From: Pseudobdellovibrionaceae bacterium
GTDB lineage: Bacteria; Bdellovibrionota; Bdellovibrionia; Bdellovibrionales; Bdellovibrionaceae
Direction of reading: 5' to 3'
Assembly (NCBI GenBank): GCA_014376325.1
Contig: JACMRP010000116.1
Location: 1-7,696, forward strand
Length of the DNA stretch: 7,696 bases
The notes under the pieces were generated by a model, which saw only the letters and a list, made by a program, of their open reading frames with translations, made no database searches and had not been told where the DNA came from. Made by a program: the position numbers and the translations under genes. Positions within the stretch are counted from its first letter, which is position 1, and each line of letters opens with the position of its first letter. This document shows, one piece after another, positions 1 to 5,931 of this stretch.

Positions 1-726
1 GTCATCGCGACGAATATTGGCGGTTCGTTGTACATTATCGGTAAGCGAGAAAAAACTTTAGGCATGGCGACAGTCAACGGCAAAACGCTGCCGGTACTAT
101 CGCCGCGAGTGGGCATCGTGCAAGTTCCAGATTCATTCTTTTCTAGTGACAATCAGAAACCGGCTAAATTAATTGACCGTTTACTGAGAATCACCACGAT
201 CTTCCATGAAGCTCGTCACAGTGATGGAAACGGAACAAGTCTTGGATTCTTGCATGAGGTTTGTCCTGTGGGCCACATGCTAGAGGGCAAGCTTGCATGC
301 GATAAGATGGAAAATGGATCTTACGGTGTCGAGGCCCGTTTTCAACGTGTGCTTTCAAGAAACTGTGCAAAATGCAGTAACGAAGATCTTGAAGTCCTTC
401 GACTGATGTCGCTTCAAAACTTCGGCCGCCTTATATTACCGCCGCAAGCGAACGCACGTGCCGCAAAAGTGCGTGAAGAGATGGATGCAAATCGCCACAT
501 CTTGCAAATTTGCAAAACGATCGTCGGCGAACAGGACAAGTGTTCAGCCGATTTTATTAAAGAGACCAAGCAAAAGTACGTCGACACGCGTGCGCAGTTA
601 GACTATTTGCTACGGGCGGGCAACAGCTCGAAACCATTGCGACCGATGGTCAATGCACGTCCTGAAGGGTTCTTTCAGGAAATGACGATCGAAGAGTCCG
701 GTCTGTACATGAATCATCAGTTGTAA
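1..726 (+). CDS. HExxH-motif cysteine-rich protein, 5' end outside window (putative zinc metallopeptidase-like)
   Basis: The reading frame is open from base 1, so the true start lies upstream; the first start-like codon, a TTG at 28, is probably internal. The visible part is 241 residues. It carries HEARH at residues 69-73, the HExxH pattern of zinc metallopeptidases, then HEVCPVGH (85-92) and SYGVEA (107-112), whose E111 could be the third zinc ligand. Six cysteines (88, 100, 122, 125, 171, 181) suggest disulfides and hence export, but any signal peptide would be outside the window. The second half is largely helical and charged. I do not recognise a named family; proteins with a HEARHSDG-type motif followed by a CP.GH segment are, as I recall, recurrent in Bdellovibrio-like genomes. 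Proteolytic activity is inferred from the motif only. The stop overlaps the end of the opposing gene by 10 bases. Confidence 0.8.
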   Translation, partial: VIATNIGGSLYIIGKREKTLGMATVNGKTLPVLSPRVGIVQVPDSFFSSDNQKPAKLIDRLLRITTIFHEARHSDGNGTSLGFLHEVCPVGHMLEGKLACDKMENGSYGVEARFQRVLSRNCAKCSNEDLEVLRLMSLQNFGRLILPPQANARAAKVREEMDANRHILQICKTIVGEQDKCSADFIKETKQKYVDTRAQLDYLLRAGNSSKPLRPMVNARPEGFFQEMTIEESGLYMNHQL

Positions 727-2573
727 TAATCAAAATAAATACCGCGCAAATTTTGAAGTGACTTCTCGCACGCACTTTTATCTTGAGGGCTAATCGAGCT
801 CATTATTCGGCAAGCCTCCGCGGCGGCGGGCAAACACCAAGGGATATTTAAAACCGTCTGTTGAAAAAGCGCGAGTGCTTCGTTGGTTTTACCCTGCTGA
901 TCAAGATTTTTCGCTTGGATCAACGGCGACATTCCGTAGTCCGACAGTAATTCGCGAAAGGCATCGTAACTGCGTGTATCAGAATGTAAATCAGCCGCCG
1001 CGGTCCGCATTTGTAATCCCTTGTAGTAAGAATTATCAATCTGGACGCCGTCACCTTTAGATATCTTTCTACCCAAGGAAAGTATCGTCAGTTTATAATA
1101 GGGTTTCTGCAGGAATTGCAGATGGGTCAAGAATTCAAAATTATCTAAATTTGGTAAAATTAAGTCTGCTTCCAAGTCTGCGGAATTACTGGTTTGCAAT
1201 TTATCTAGATCGACCTTAATTCCAGAGTGGGCAACCAATTTAGCGGCCAAAGATTTGAAAAAGAATGTTTTTGGAGCAATGACCGTAACTTGCGGGGCGA
1301 TTCCTAAAATGGATTGAACATAGCGGGCTGAAAAGTACCGAGTGTCGCCGTTCATGATGGCCACGGTCGGTACTCCGGGCGTCGCTTCTCGCAACAGATT
1401 GACAGCATAGTCTTCGACAACGGTGTTTTTAGAAAAGTTATTTTCACCCTTCCACAACAAGTATTGGTTCGCTGACGCAAGCACGATGATTCCGGCAAGT
1501 ACGGGTTCGAAAAATCGGGGAGCCTTGATTTGCACCAAGATCCTGCCAAGAAAAAGTACCACCAAGACCTGGAACAGTATCATGAAGCGCTCGAAAACTT
1601 CGATCAAAATTCCTTCGCGGGCAACGTTCGCCATCGGGAAGAAGATCCCAGCGTAAAGGACAATGCTAATCAAGAGAACTTTGTCCTTCCGCGCCCAGCG
1701 GAAACGCAGCCTGAATATTCCGAAAATTACGAATGCGGCAATGAGCGGATAAAATGAAAGAAAAGTTTCAACCGCCAGAAGGCGCCAGTTTTGCCACGCT
1801 GAACTTTCGCGTTCAGAGCTTATAAGACGAAAGGTTCCATAGTCACGGCGAAGTAAGTGCCCAAACAAGTCAGAAACTGAACGCAGCTCTGCCCAAGAAA
1901 AGTTGCTTTCGGGATTCATCGACAGCATCGATGCGTAAAGTGCGAGGAAACCTATAATCCCGAAGCCCAAAGCGTAAAAAATCTTTCGGTCGGCCCGGTG
2001 ACGCCACAATGTATCCAAGACGATGGGCAATAGAAAAATTAAAGTATGATGGTTCGTAAGTCCCAGAAAGAAAATGAAGGGCATTAAAAGTACTAGGCGA
2101 CGTCTGCCGTTGTCGGAAAAATACAGAACCAGGATCGCGCACGCAAAAAGTGAATTCAAGGCGAAGACGTCGGGCAGCTCCGCGTAACGCCAAAAAATAC
2201 GCGAAAAAGCTAACAGCAGCACCACGCTGATCGCAATGTAGCGTTTCTTTTTAAGGGTCCAGCCGACGCAGACCAAACACGAAATCGAAAAGGCCATGTT
2301 CAACAATGAAGCCCGGTAAAAGACGGTGCCGTAATCAAAAATTTCGATGAAAGCATGCTGGACCCAAATGAACAGTGGGTAACCGGGCGGATGTGCGACG
2401 AAAAGATTTTTTGCGGCCGCAATAAGCTCGGCGGTATCTCCGGTTTGCACGGTCGTCGGTAATAACTGGAAGTAAGTACCGAAAATGAAAGCGCTCGATG
2501 CGATAAGGAAGATCCAAAATACAGATTGTCTCATGAATGAACACATCGTCGCACATCCCGTACTTAAGTCCAT
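717..2573 (-). CDS. DUF2723 / TMEM260-like (GT117) polytopic membrane glycosyltransferase with C-terminal TPR-like tail
   Basis: A 618-residue membrane protein. After a first transmembrane helix (about residues 18-36) comes the DUF2723 signature: GDTAELIAAA (45-54, with D46 and E49) and then VAHPPGYPLF (59-68). This acidic loop just after TM1 sits where GT-C enzymes keep their catalytic acid. About ten further hydrophobic segments follow up to about residue 375, then a soluble part of about 240 residues ending in a TPR-like helix pair (AKNLDQQGKTNEALALFQQT). The eukaryotic homologue TMEM260 is a protein O-mannosyltransferase; for bacterial members the substrate is mostly unknown, so a role in moving sugar from a polyprenyl-phosphate donor to a surface acceptor is inference. 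The start is uncertain: the ATG at 2573 has a weak CCGGA 7 bases ahead; ATGs at residues 10 and 14 (2546, 2534) are alternatives, the latter leaving a typical short N-terminus before TM1. The gap to the divergent LpxA-like gene is only 45 bases. Confidence 0.85.
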   Translation of the reverse strand: MDLSTGCATMCSFMRQSVFWIFLIASSAFIFGTYFQLLPTTVQTGDTAELIAAAKNLFVAHPPGYPLFIWVQHAFIEIFDYGTVFYRASLLNMAFSISCLVCVGWTLKKKRYIAISVVLLLAFSRIFWRYAELPDVFALNSLFACAILVLYFSDNGRRRLVLLMPFIFFLGLTNHHTLIFLLPIVLDTLWRHRADRKIFYALGFGIIGFLALYASMLSMNPESNFSWAELRSVSDLFGHLLRRDYGTFRLISSERESSAWQNWRLLAVETFLSFYPLIAAFVIFGIFRLRFRWARKDKVLLISIVLYAGIFFPMANVAREGILIEVFERFMILFQVLVVLFLGRILVQIKAPRFFEPVLAGIIVLASANQYLLWKGENNFSKNTVVEDYAVNLLREATPGVPTVAIMNGDTRYFSARYVQSILGIAPQVTVIAPKTFFFKSLAAKLVAHSGIKVDLDKLQTSNSADLEADLILPNLDNFEFLTHLQFLQKPYYKLTILSLGRKISKGDGVQIDNSYYKGLQMRTAAADLHSDTRSYDAFRELLSDYGMSPLIQAKNLDQQGKTNEALALFQQTVLNIPWCLPAAAEACRIMSSISPQDKSACEKSLQNLRGIYFDYYN

Positions 2574-2607
2574 TCAAAATTCCGGGCAAAAGACCGAAAT
2601 AGTGTCT

Positions 2608-2612
2608 AGGAG
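2608..2612 (+). promoter_or_regulatory. Ribosome binding site AGGAG of the LpxA-like gene
   Basis: AGGAG lies 6 bases ahead of the ATG at 2619 and fixes that start. No convincing sigma-70 promoter is visible in the 45 bases shared with the divergent gene. Confidence 0.75.
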
Positions 2613-2618
2613 ATACGC

Positions 2619-3326
2619 ATGAACAATTTGATTCACCCTACGGCAATCATCGATCCAAAAGCAAAACTTGGTAAGAATAATTTTGTGGGCCCTTTTTGTT
2701 ACGTGGGTCCCGACGTCATTATCGGCGATGACAACCGGTTTGAAGCTTACGTTTCGATCGGAACCGCGGCGGAACATCGTGATTTTTTTCGTGAAACTCC
2801 TGGCCCGGTTAGAATCGGAAACGGTTGCGTAATCAGAGAATTCGTAACGATCAACGGCGGCACGGTCGGAGTGACGCTGCTAGGTGACTCGGTCGTTATG
2901 CTTCGCGGATCACACGTTGGACACGATGCAACCATTCGAAATAAAGCAAATCTATCGTGCAATGTTCTTGTGGGCGGTCATTCGATTATCGGCGAAGGCG
3001 CAAACTTGGGGCTCAGTGCCGCGATTCATCAGTTTCGAACCGTCGGAGCATTCGCGATGGTCGGAATGAATTCAACCGTTACCAGAAACGTTCCGCCATT
3101 CGTTGTTGCATTCGGAAGTCCATGCGAAGGTCAAAAAGTAAATCGTGTAGGGCTTCAGCGTTCTGGAGTGCATGATTCGGATCTTATTCTATTTGAAAAC
3201 TGGTTTTTTACTTCGAAGGATCATTTAGAGCAGCCAAATACGATAAAACACATTTACCAGCGATACGTCGAAGCTTTCAAAAAAGATTGCGAAGTCGTGA
3301 CAACTCCGCACACGAAGGCCGCTTAA
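2619..3326 (+). CDS. LpxA-family left-handed beta-helix acyltransferase (UDP-N-acetylglucosamine O-acyltransferase-like)
   Basis: A 235-residue protein built of hexapeptide repeats (IIDPKAKLG, FVGPFCYVG, VIIGDD and so on) that form a left-handed beta-helix. All four histidines of the LpxA active region are present: H99, H102, H121 and H137 match E. coli H122, H125 (catalytic base), H144 and H160, and IHQF is intact. LpxA moves a 3-hydroxyacyl chain from acyl carrier protein to UDP-GlcNAc as the first step of lipid A synthesis in the cytoplasm. Differences: it is shorter than the usual 255-265 residues, lacking about one coil near residue 38, and its helical C-terminal tail is short. M150 aligns with E. 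coli G173, the acyl-chain ruler. Of the E. coli sugar-nucleotide contacts N198, E200, R204 and R205, only N175 and R181 are kept (V177 and S182 replace the others). It is not beside lpxD, fabZ or lpxB here but among glycosyltransferases, so a second copy with another acceptor is more likely than the housekeeping enzyme. Confidence 0.85.
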   Translation: MNNLIHPTAIIDPKAKLGKNNFVGPFCYVGPDVIIGDDNRFEAYVSIGTAAEHRDFFRETPGPVRIGNGCVIREFVTINGGTVGVTLLGDSVVMLRGSHVGHDATIRNKANLSCNVLVGGHSIIGEGANLGLSAAIHQFRTVGAFAMVGMNSTVTRNVPPFVVAFGSPCEGQKVNRVGLQRSGVHDSDLILFENWFFTSKDHLEQPNTIKHIYQRYVEAFKKDCEVVTTPHTKAA

Positions 3327-5008
3327 AGCATTTCGGCGGTCACGAAGTTTGCATTCTCTTCGGTAACCCGTATCCACGGTAATTTCACAAACCAAAGCAC
3401 CCACTGAGTCAGCTCAGCGCAATTTGCTTGTCCTGATAGTATCTGTTTATTAATCATAAAACCGCGGAACTTTCGTTCTTTGAGATGTTTTTGCAGCTCT
3501 GCGGGATTCGACATCAGGTCGTTTTTTTTGTACGCCGTTATTTCACCGGCACACCCGAGCTTACCTAAGAATGGATCTGGCACTGTCAGCGCGATCGTCT
3601 TCTGATTGTACGCGGGATAGGACAAGTAGGCGGAAGAAATGTTTTTTCGATGAAAGAGCCTGTTGAAATTTTGCGTGGGATCTTGCGCCCAAGCGGAGGG
3701 GATCGAAATAACAACGCTGTCATCGGGGAGTGCTTTTAACGACGCCAAACCTTGCCGCGCGAACAAACTCGGATATTCTAACGTCGGGAACTGCCACATA
3801 TTATTCAAGCCTGGTCCGGTCAGCACGATCCAGCCAAGCAGGCCGACCGCAATCCAATTTTTCCAAGTTTCACGTGAAATTTGATCAAGAAACATAAAGC
3901 CGAGAAACACGAAGCTTAGATTCGTGATCGCGGCAAAGCGGGCAGGTGTCCGACTTAACCTGAACGGAAAGAAATCCAGGACAAGTTTGTTAAAATTAAG
4001 ATCGAAGTAAGCGTCATTGTTAAACCGAAGTTCCGGACCCAATGCCAGAATAAAATAGAATATCGAAAGAATAAAAATTGTCGCCTTCCAGCCGTCCTTC
4101 CAGAATTTTTTATGGCAGGCCCAAAAGATTGCGAGGATCAGCATGATTGGTTCGAATGGATTGTAGCGTTCGAAGCCAATTCTGAGGTCCCCGCCGAAAA
4201 ACTGCGAAAGCCAGTTTCCATCGAACGGAATAAACGGACTTAGTAGGTCTAAGTTATAAAATGCCCTCTGCGGGATAACGTCCGGGGCCCCATTCCAAAG
4301 CGTAAAATAAATCAACGGCCCCCAGAGCGGTAAAAACACGACCAAGAATGATAAAACTCCACCGGGGATGTATAGTAAGCTCTTCCATATAAAATCTTTG
4401 CGGGTCTGCCAGAGCCGAACGAAGATCAAAATTAAACTGATAAAAAATAAGCTCGCGATATTATAGAAAGTCCCTGTGAGCGCCAAACCGATCAAAGCTC
4501 CAGGTACCGCGACCCGGCGCCAACTTCCCGGATTAAATGTCCACAACGCATATAAGACAAGTTGGAAACCCCAGATAACCGAAAGCAAGGTAATGTGTTG
4601 GTGCGAGCGAACCACGTAAAAACCGCACCACCAAACGAACAAAATGTAACAGAGCTGCAGGCCTTTATGTTTAAAGAAAGTTCTGGCAACTAGAAACGCG
4701 GACAGCAAAATCATCGCGATCTGAATAAACGTAAATAAATGAAACTGAAAAATCGGTCCGGCAGCGTAAAACGGGCAAGTCAGAATGAACGGAAAAGGAC
4801 TGTCGTAACTTCCAGACAGATCAGTCCCGAACGGCGCCATAAAGATATCGCTCTTAAAATTACCGAGGACAACGTTCTTGCAATACCACTCGCCGATAGC
4901 TGCATGGGCAAACGGATCGCCGGCACCCCCGGCCAGGTTATGGTCCCAGTTCCAAAGTGGCAACGTATGAAGAATTGCTAATAAAAAAACGAGTGCGAGC
5001 TGTTTCAC
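3323..5008 (-). CDS. Polytopic membrane protein, GT-C-type glycosyltransferase-like
   Basis: A 561-residue protein starting with a GTG codon that has GAGG 8 bases ahead. TM1 (about 3-19) is followed by a loop with GGAGDPFAH (27-35); D31 is where GT-C glycosyltransferases hold the catalytic acid facing the periplasm. Some ten more hydrophobic helices run to about residue 410, including the segment FRLSRTPARFA, a positively charged motif seen before a late helix in related bacterial membrane proteins. The last roughly 150 residues are soluble and probably periplasmic. I can place it by architecture but not in a named family; it could also be a transporter-like or polymerase-type protein, which I think less likely. 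It follows the GT2 gene by 13 bases, with the GT2 stop codon touching this gene's ribosome binding site, so the two are almost certainly co-transcribed and translationally coupled. This fits a pair of donor synthase plus membrane transferase. The stop overlaps the LpxA-like gene stop within a shared TTAA. Confidence 0.75.
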   Translation of the reverse strand: MKQLALVFLLAILHTLPLWNWDHNLAGGAGDPFAHAAIGEWYCKNVVLGNFKSDIFMAPFGTDLSGSYDSPFPFILTCPFYAAGPIFQFHLFTFIQIAMILLSAFLVARTFFKHKGLQLCYILFVWWCGFYVVRSHQHITLLSVIWGFQLVLYALWTFNPGSWRRVAVPGALIGLALTGTFYNIASLFFISLILIFVRLWQTRKDFIWKSLLYIPGGVLSFLVVFLPLWGPLIYFTLWNGAPDVIPQRAFYNLDLLSPFIPFDGNWLSQFFGGDLRIGFERYNPFEPIMLILAIFWACHKKFWKDGWKATIFILSIFYFILALGPELRFNNDAYFDLNFNKLVLDFFPFRLSRTPARFAAITNLSFVFLGFMFLDQISRETWKNWIAVGLLGWIVLTGPGLNNMWQFPTLEYPSLFARQGLASLKALPDDSVVISIPSAWAQDPTQNFNRLFHRKNISSAYLSYPAYNQKTIALTVPDPFLGKLGCAGEITAYKKNDLMSNPAELQKHLKERKFRGFMINKQILSGQANCAELTQWVLWFVKLPWIRVTEENANFVTAEML

Positions 5009-5016
5009 TAAAAAAA

Positions 5017-5020
5017 CCTC
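5017..5020 (-). promoter_or_regulatory. Ribosome binding site GAGG deciding the GTG start of the GT-C-like gene
   Basis: On the minus strand the GT2 stop reads TGATGAGG: the stop codon is one base away from GAGG, which is 8 bases ahead of the GTG at 5008-5006. This supports a non-ATG start and coupling to the upstream gene. Confidence 0.65.
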
Positions 5021-5021
5021 A

Positions 5022-5735
5022 TCAAATATTTTTTCTTCGCCGAAGGGCCTGCATTTGGTGAATCACTTTGGAGCCGTCGACCAGCAAGTTCACTTTTGAA
5101 GTTCTTCGGTCAGGATTCAGAACGACGGGCATTTCGATGACCGCGGAACGCTGCTGCATAAAATACACAAGCTCTGTGGTAAAGAAATAATCGCGAGACT
5201 GAATTCTATCGACAAGTTCCAAAAAGGTTCCACGAATAAAAATCGTTCCTTGCGGATCCCTTACTTTCATATTTAGTAAAAATCTGCGTGCCCACTGAAA
5301 GACTAAAGAGGCGAGCGTTCGTTTCAGGCTCCGCGAGATTTTAGATTCTGCGTGTCCTTTACTTCCTATAAAAATGCTAACTTCAGGATGCAACGGCTGA
5401 GTTTTAACGAAGGATTCTAAATCCGTGAATCCAAAAGGAAGATCTGCGGCATTAAAGAAGACCCAATCGTCTTTTGTAAGTTTCAATTTTCGCAAGATTC
5501 GCATTCCGTGTTGGAAAGCCATGCCCATGCCTTTGTCGGGAATCGATATGCCATGAAGCCAAGTATTTTCGGAAGATAGTTTTGCTAGTAGTTCAGACGT
5601 ACCGTCGGTGCTCGCGTTATCAATCACGTAAACTTGCATTGCCGGAAAGCGTGGCAGGATGGATTTTAAGTTTTTTACGAGGTCGTCCAAAGAATGAACT
5701 TCGTTGTGGGCCGCGATCAAATAGGTCAGTCTCAT
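5022..5735 (-). CDS. GT2 family glycosyltransferase, dolichol-phosphate mannose synthase-like
   Basis: A 237-residue GT-A fold enzyme. Visible motifs in order: LIAAHNE (6-12), the nucleotide-binding start; VIDNASTDGT (37-46); DKGMGMAFQHGM (67-78), equal to the KGxGxA segment; NAADLPF (95-101) at the metal-binding DxD site; GSKGHAES (124-131) and KVRDPQGT (157-164), equal to the D(T)QCG segment of DPM1-like enzymes; and TELVYF plus IEMPV (187-204). Enzymes of this type transfer a sugar from GDP- or UDP-sugar to polyprenyl phosphate on the cytoplasmic face. There is no C-terminal membrane helix, so it is of the short soluble or monotopic type. The first aspartate of DxD is alanine (A96) while D98 is kept; from memory, related bacterial GT2 proteins also have xxADLPF, so this may mark a subfamily rather than a loss. 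The ATG at 5735 has no strong ribosome binding site. It is the first gene of a two-gene unit with the GT-C-like protein. Confidence 0.88.
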   Translation of the reverse strand: MRLTYLIAAHNEVHSLDDLVKNLKSILPRFPAMQVYVIDNASTDGTSELLAKLSSENTWLHGISIPDKGMGMAFQHGMRILRKLKLTKDDWVFFNAADLPFGFTDLESFVKTQPLHPEVSIFIGSKGHAESKISRSLKRTLASLVFQWARRFLLNMKVRDPQGTIFIRGTFLELVDRIQSRDYFFTTELVYFMQQRSAVIEMPVVLNPDRRTSKVNLLVDGSKVIHQMQALRRRKNI

Positions 5736-5793
5736 CTATTTAGTTCATTCATTTTTATCAGATTATTCAATTCTATTAGAGACCTACGGGGCG

Positions 5794-5843
5794 AACTAGA
5801 CCTCGGTATTGGAATCGATCATCGGCCCTCTGTCAGTCTAGTT
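5794..5843. repeat. Inverted repeat AACTAGAC / GTCTAGTT, possible operator
   Basis: AACTAGAC at 5794-5801 is perfectly repeated in inverted orientation as GTCTAGTT at 5836-5843, with 34 bases between. The half-site centres are 42 bases apart, about four helical turns, so both would face the same side of the DNA. The right half overlaps the -35 part of the minus-strand sigma-28-like match. A two-site operator is an inference; eight matching base pairs can occur by chance. Confidence 0.35.
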
Positions 5844-5845
5844 TC
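5819..5845 (-). promoter_or_regulatory. Possible sigma-28 (FliA) promoter facing the GT2/GT-C pair
   Basis: On the minus strand GAAACTAG, 11 bases, GCCGATGA compares with the consensus TAAAGTTT-N11-GCCGATAA: 4 of 8 in the -35 and 7 of 8 in the -10, with the exact spacer. Transcription would begin near 5812 and give a leader of about 75 bases before the GT2 ATG. The -35 match is weak, so this may be chance. Confidence 0.35.
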
Positions 5846-5869
5846 TGGACCAGTTCTTCATAAATTGTC

Positions 5870-5896
5870 TCAAGTTTCAACGTCTCAGACCGATAC
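5870..5896 (+). promoter_or_regulatory. Sigma-28 (FliA) type promoter of the 133-residue gene
   Basis: TCAAGTTT (5870-5877), an 11-base spacer, then ACCGATAC (5889-5896) matches the enterobacterial FliA consensus TAAAGTTT-N11-GCCGATAA at 7 of 8 and 6 of 8 positions with the exact spacing. Initiation would fall near 5903, giving a leader of about 30 bases that contains the ribosome binding site GGAGG. Position, orientation and spacing are all what a working promoter would need. Confidence 0.65.
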
Positions 5897-5920
5897 GTTA
5901 GGTGAACCATATCCTTACAT

Positions 5921-5925
5921 GGAGG
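5921..5925 (+). promoter_or_regulatory. Ribosome binding site GGAGG deciding a GTG start
   Basis: GGAGG stands 6 bases ahead of the GTG at 5932, which makes that codon the start of the 133-residue protein despite being non-ATG. Confidence 0.75.
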
Positions 5926-5931
5926 TAGAGA

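Larger units (their letters stand above)
5736..5931. promoter_or_regulatory. Divergent promoter region between GT2 and the 133-residue gene
   Basis: This is the only sizeable non-coding stretch in the window (196 bases). It separates two divergent transcription units and holds two sigma-28-like promoters in opposite orientation and an inverted repeat, listed separately. Its left part is AT-rich, with a lone TAGAAT element (minus strand, 5770-5775) resembling a sigma-70 -10 box but without a convincing -35. I see no terminator hairpin, riboswitch-like fold or small gene here. Confidence 0.7.

Noticed and set aside
28..30. TTG at base 28 as start of the first gene
   Set aside because: The frame is open to the window edge and there is no ribosome binding site ahead of the TTG, so the gene most likely begins upstream.
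1870..2193. Minus-strand open frame of 107 codons inside the DUF2723 gene
   Set aside because: It is an out-of-frame shadow of the membrane-helix coding sequence, with basic composition and no start signal.
2574..2600. TCAAAATT-N11-ACCGAAAT ahead of the LpxA-like gene, a FliA-like match of 10 of 16
   Set aside because: Matches are weak in both boxes, and transcription would begin at the edge of the ribosome binding site, leaving almost no leader.
5867..5887. Direct repeat GTCTCA at 5867-5872 and 5882-5887 overlapping the FliA-type promoter
   Set aside because: A six-base direct repeat is too short to set apart from chance, and it lies mostly in promoter boxes and spacer.
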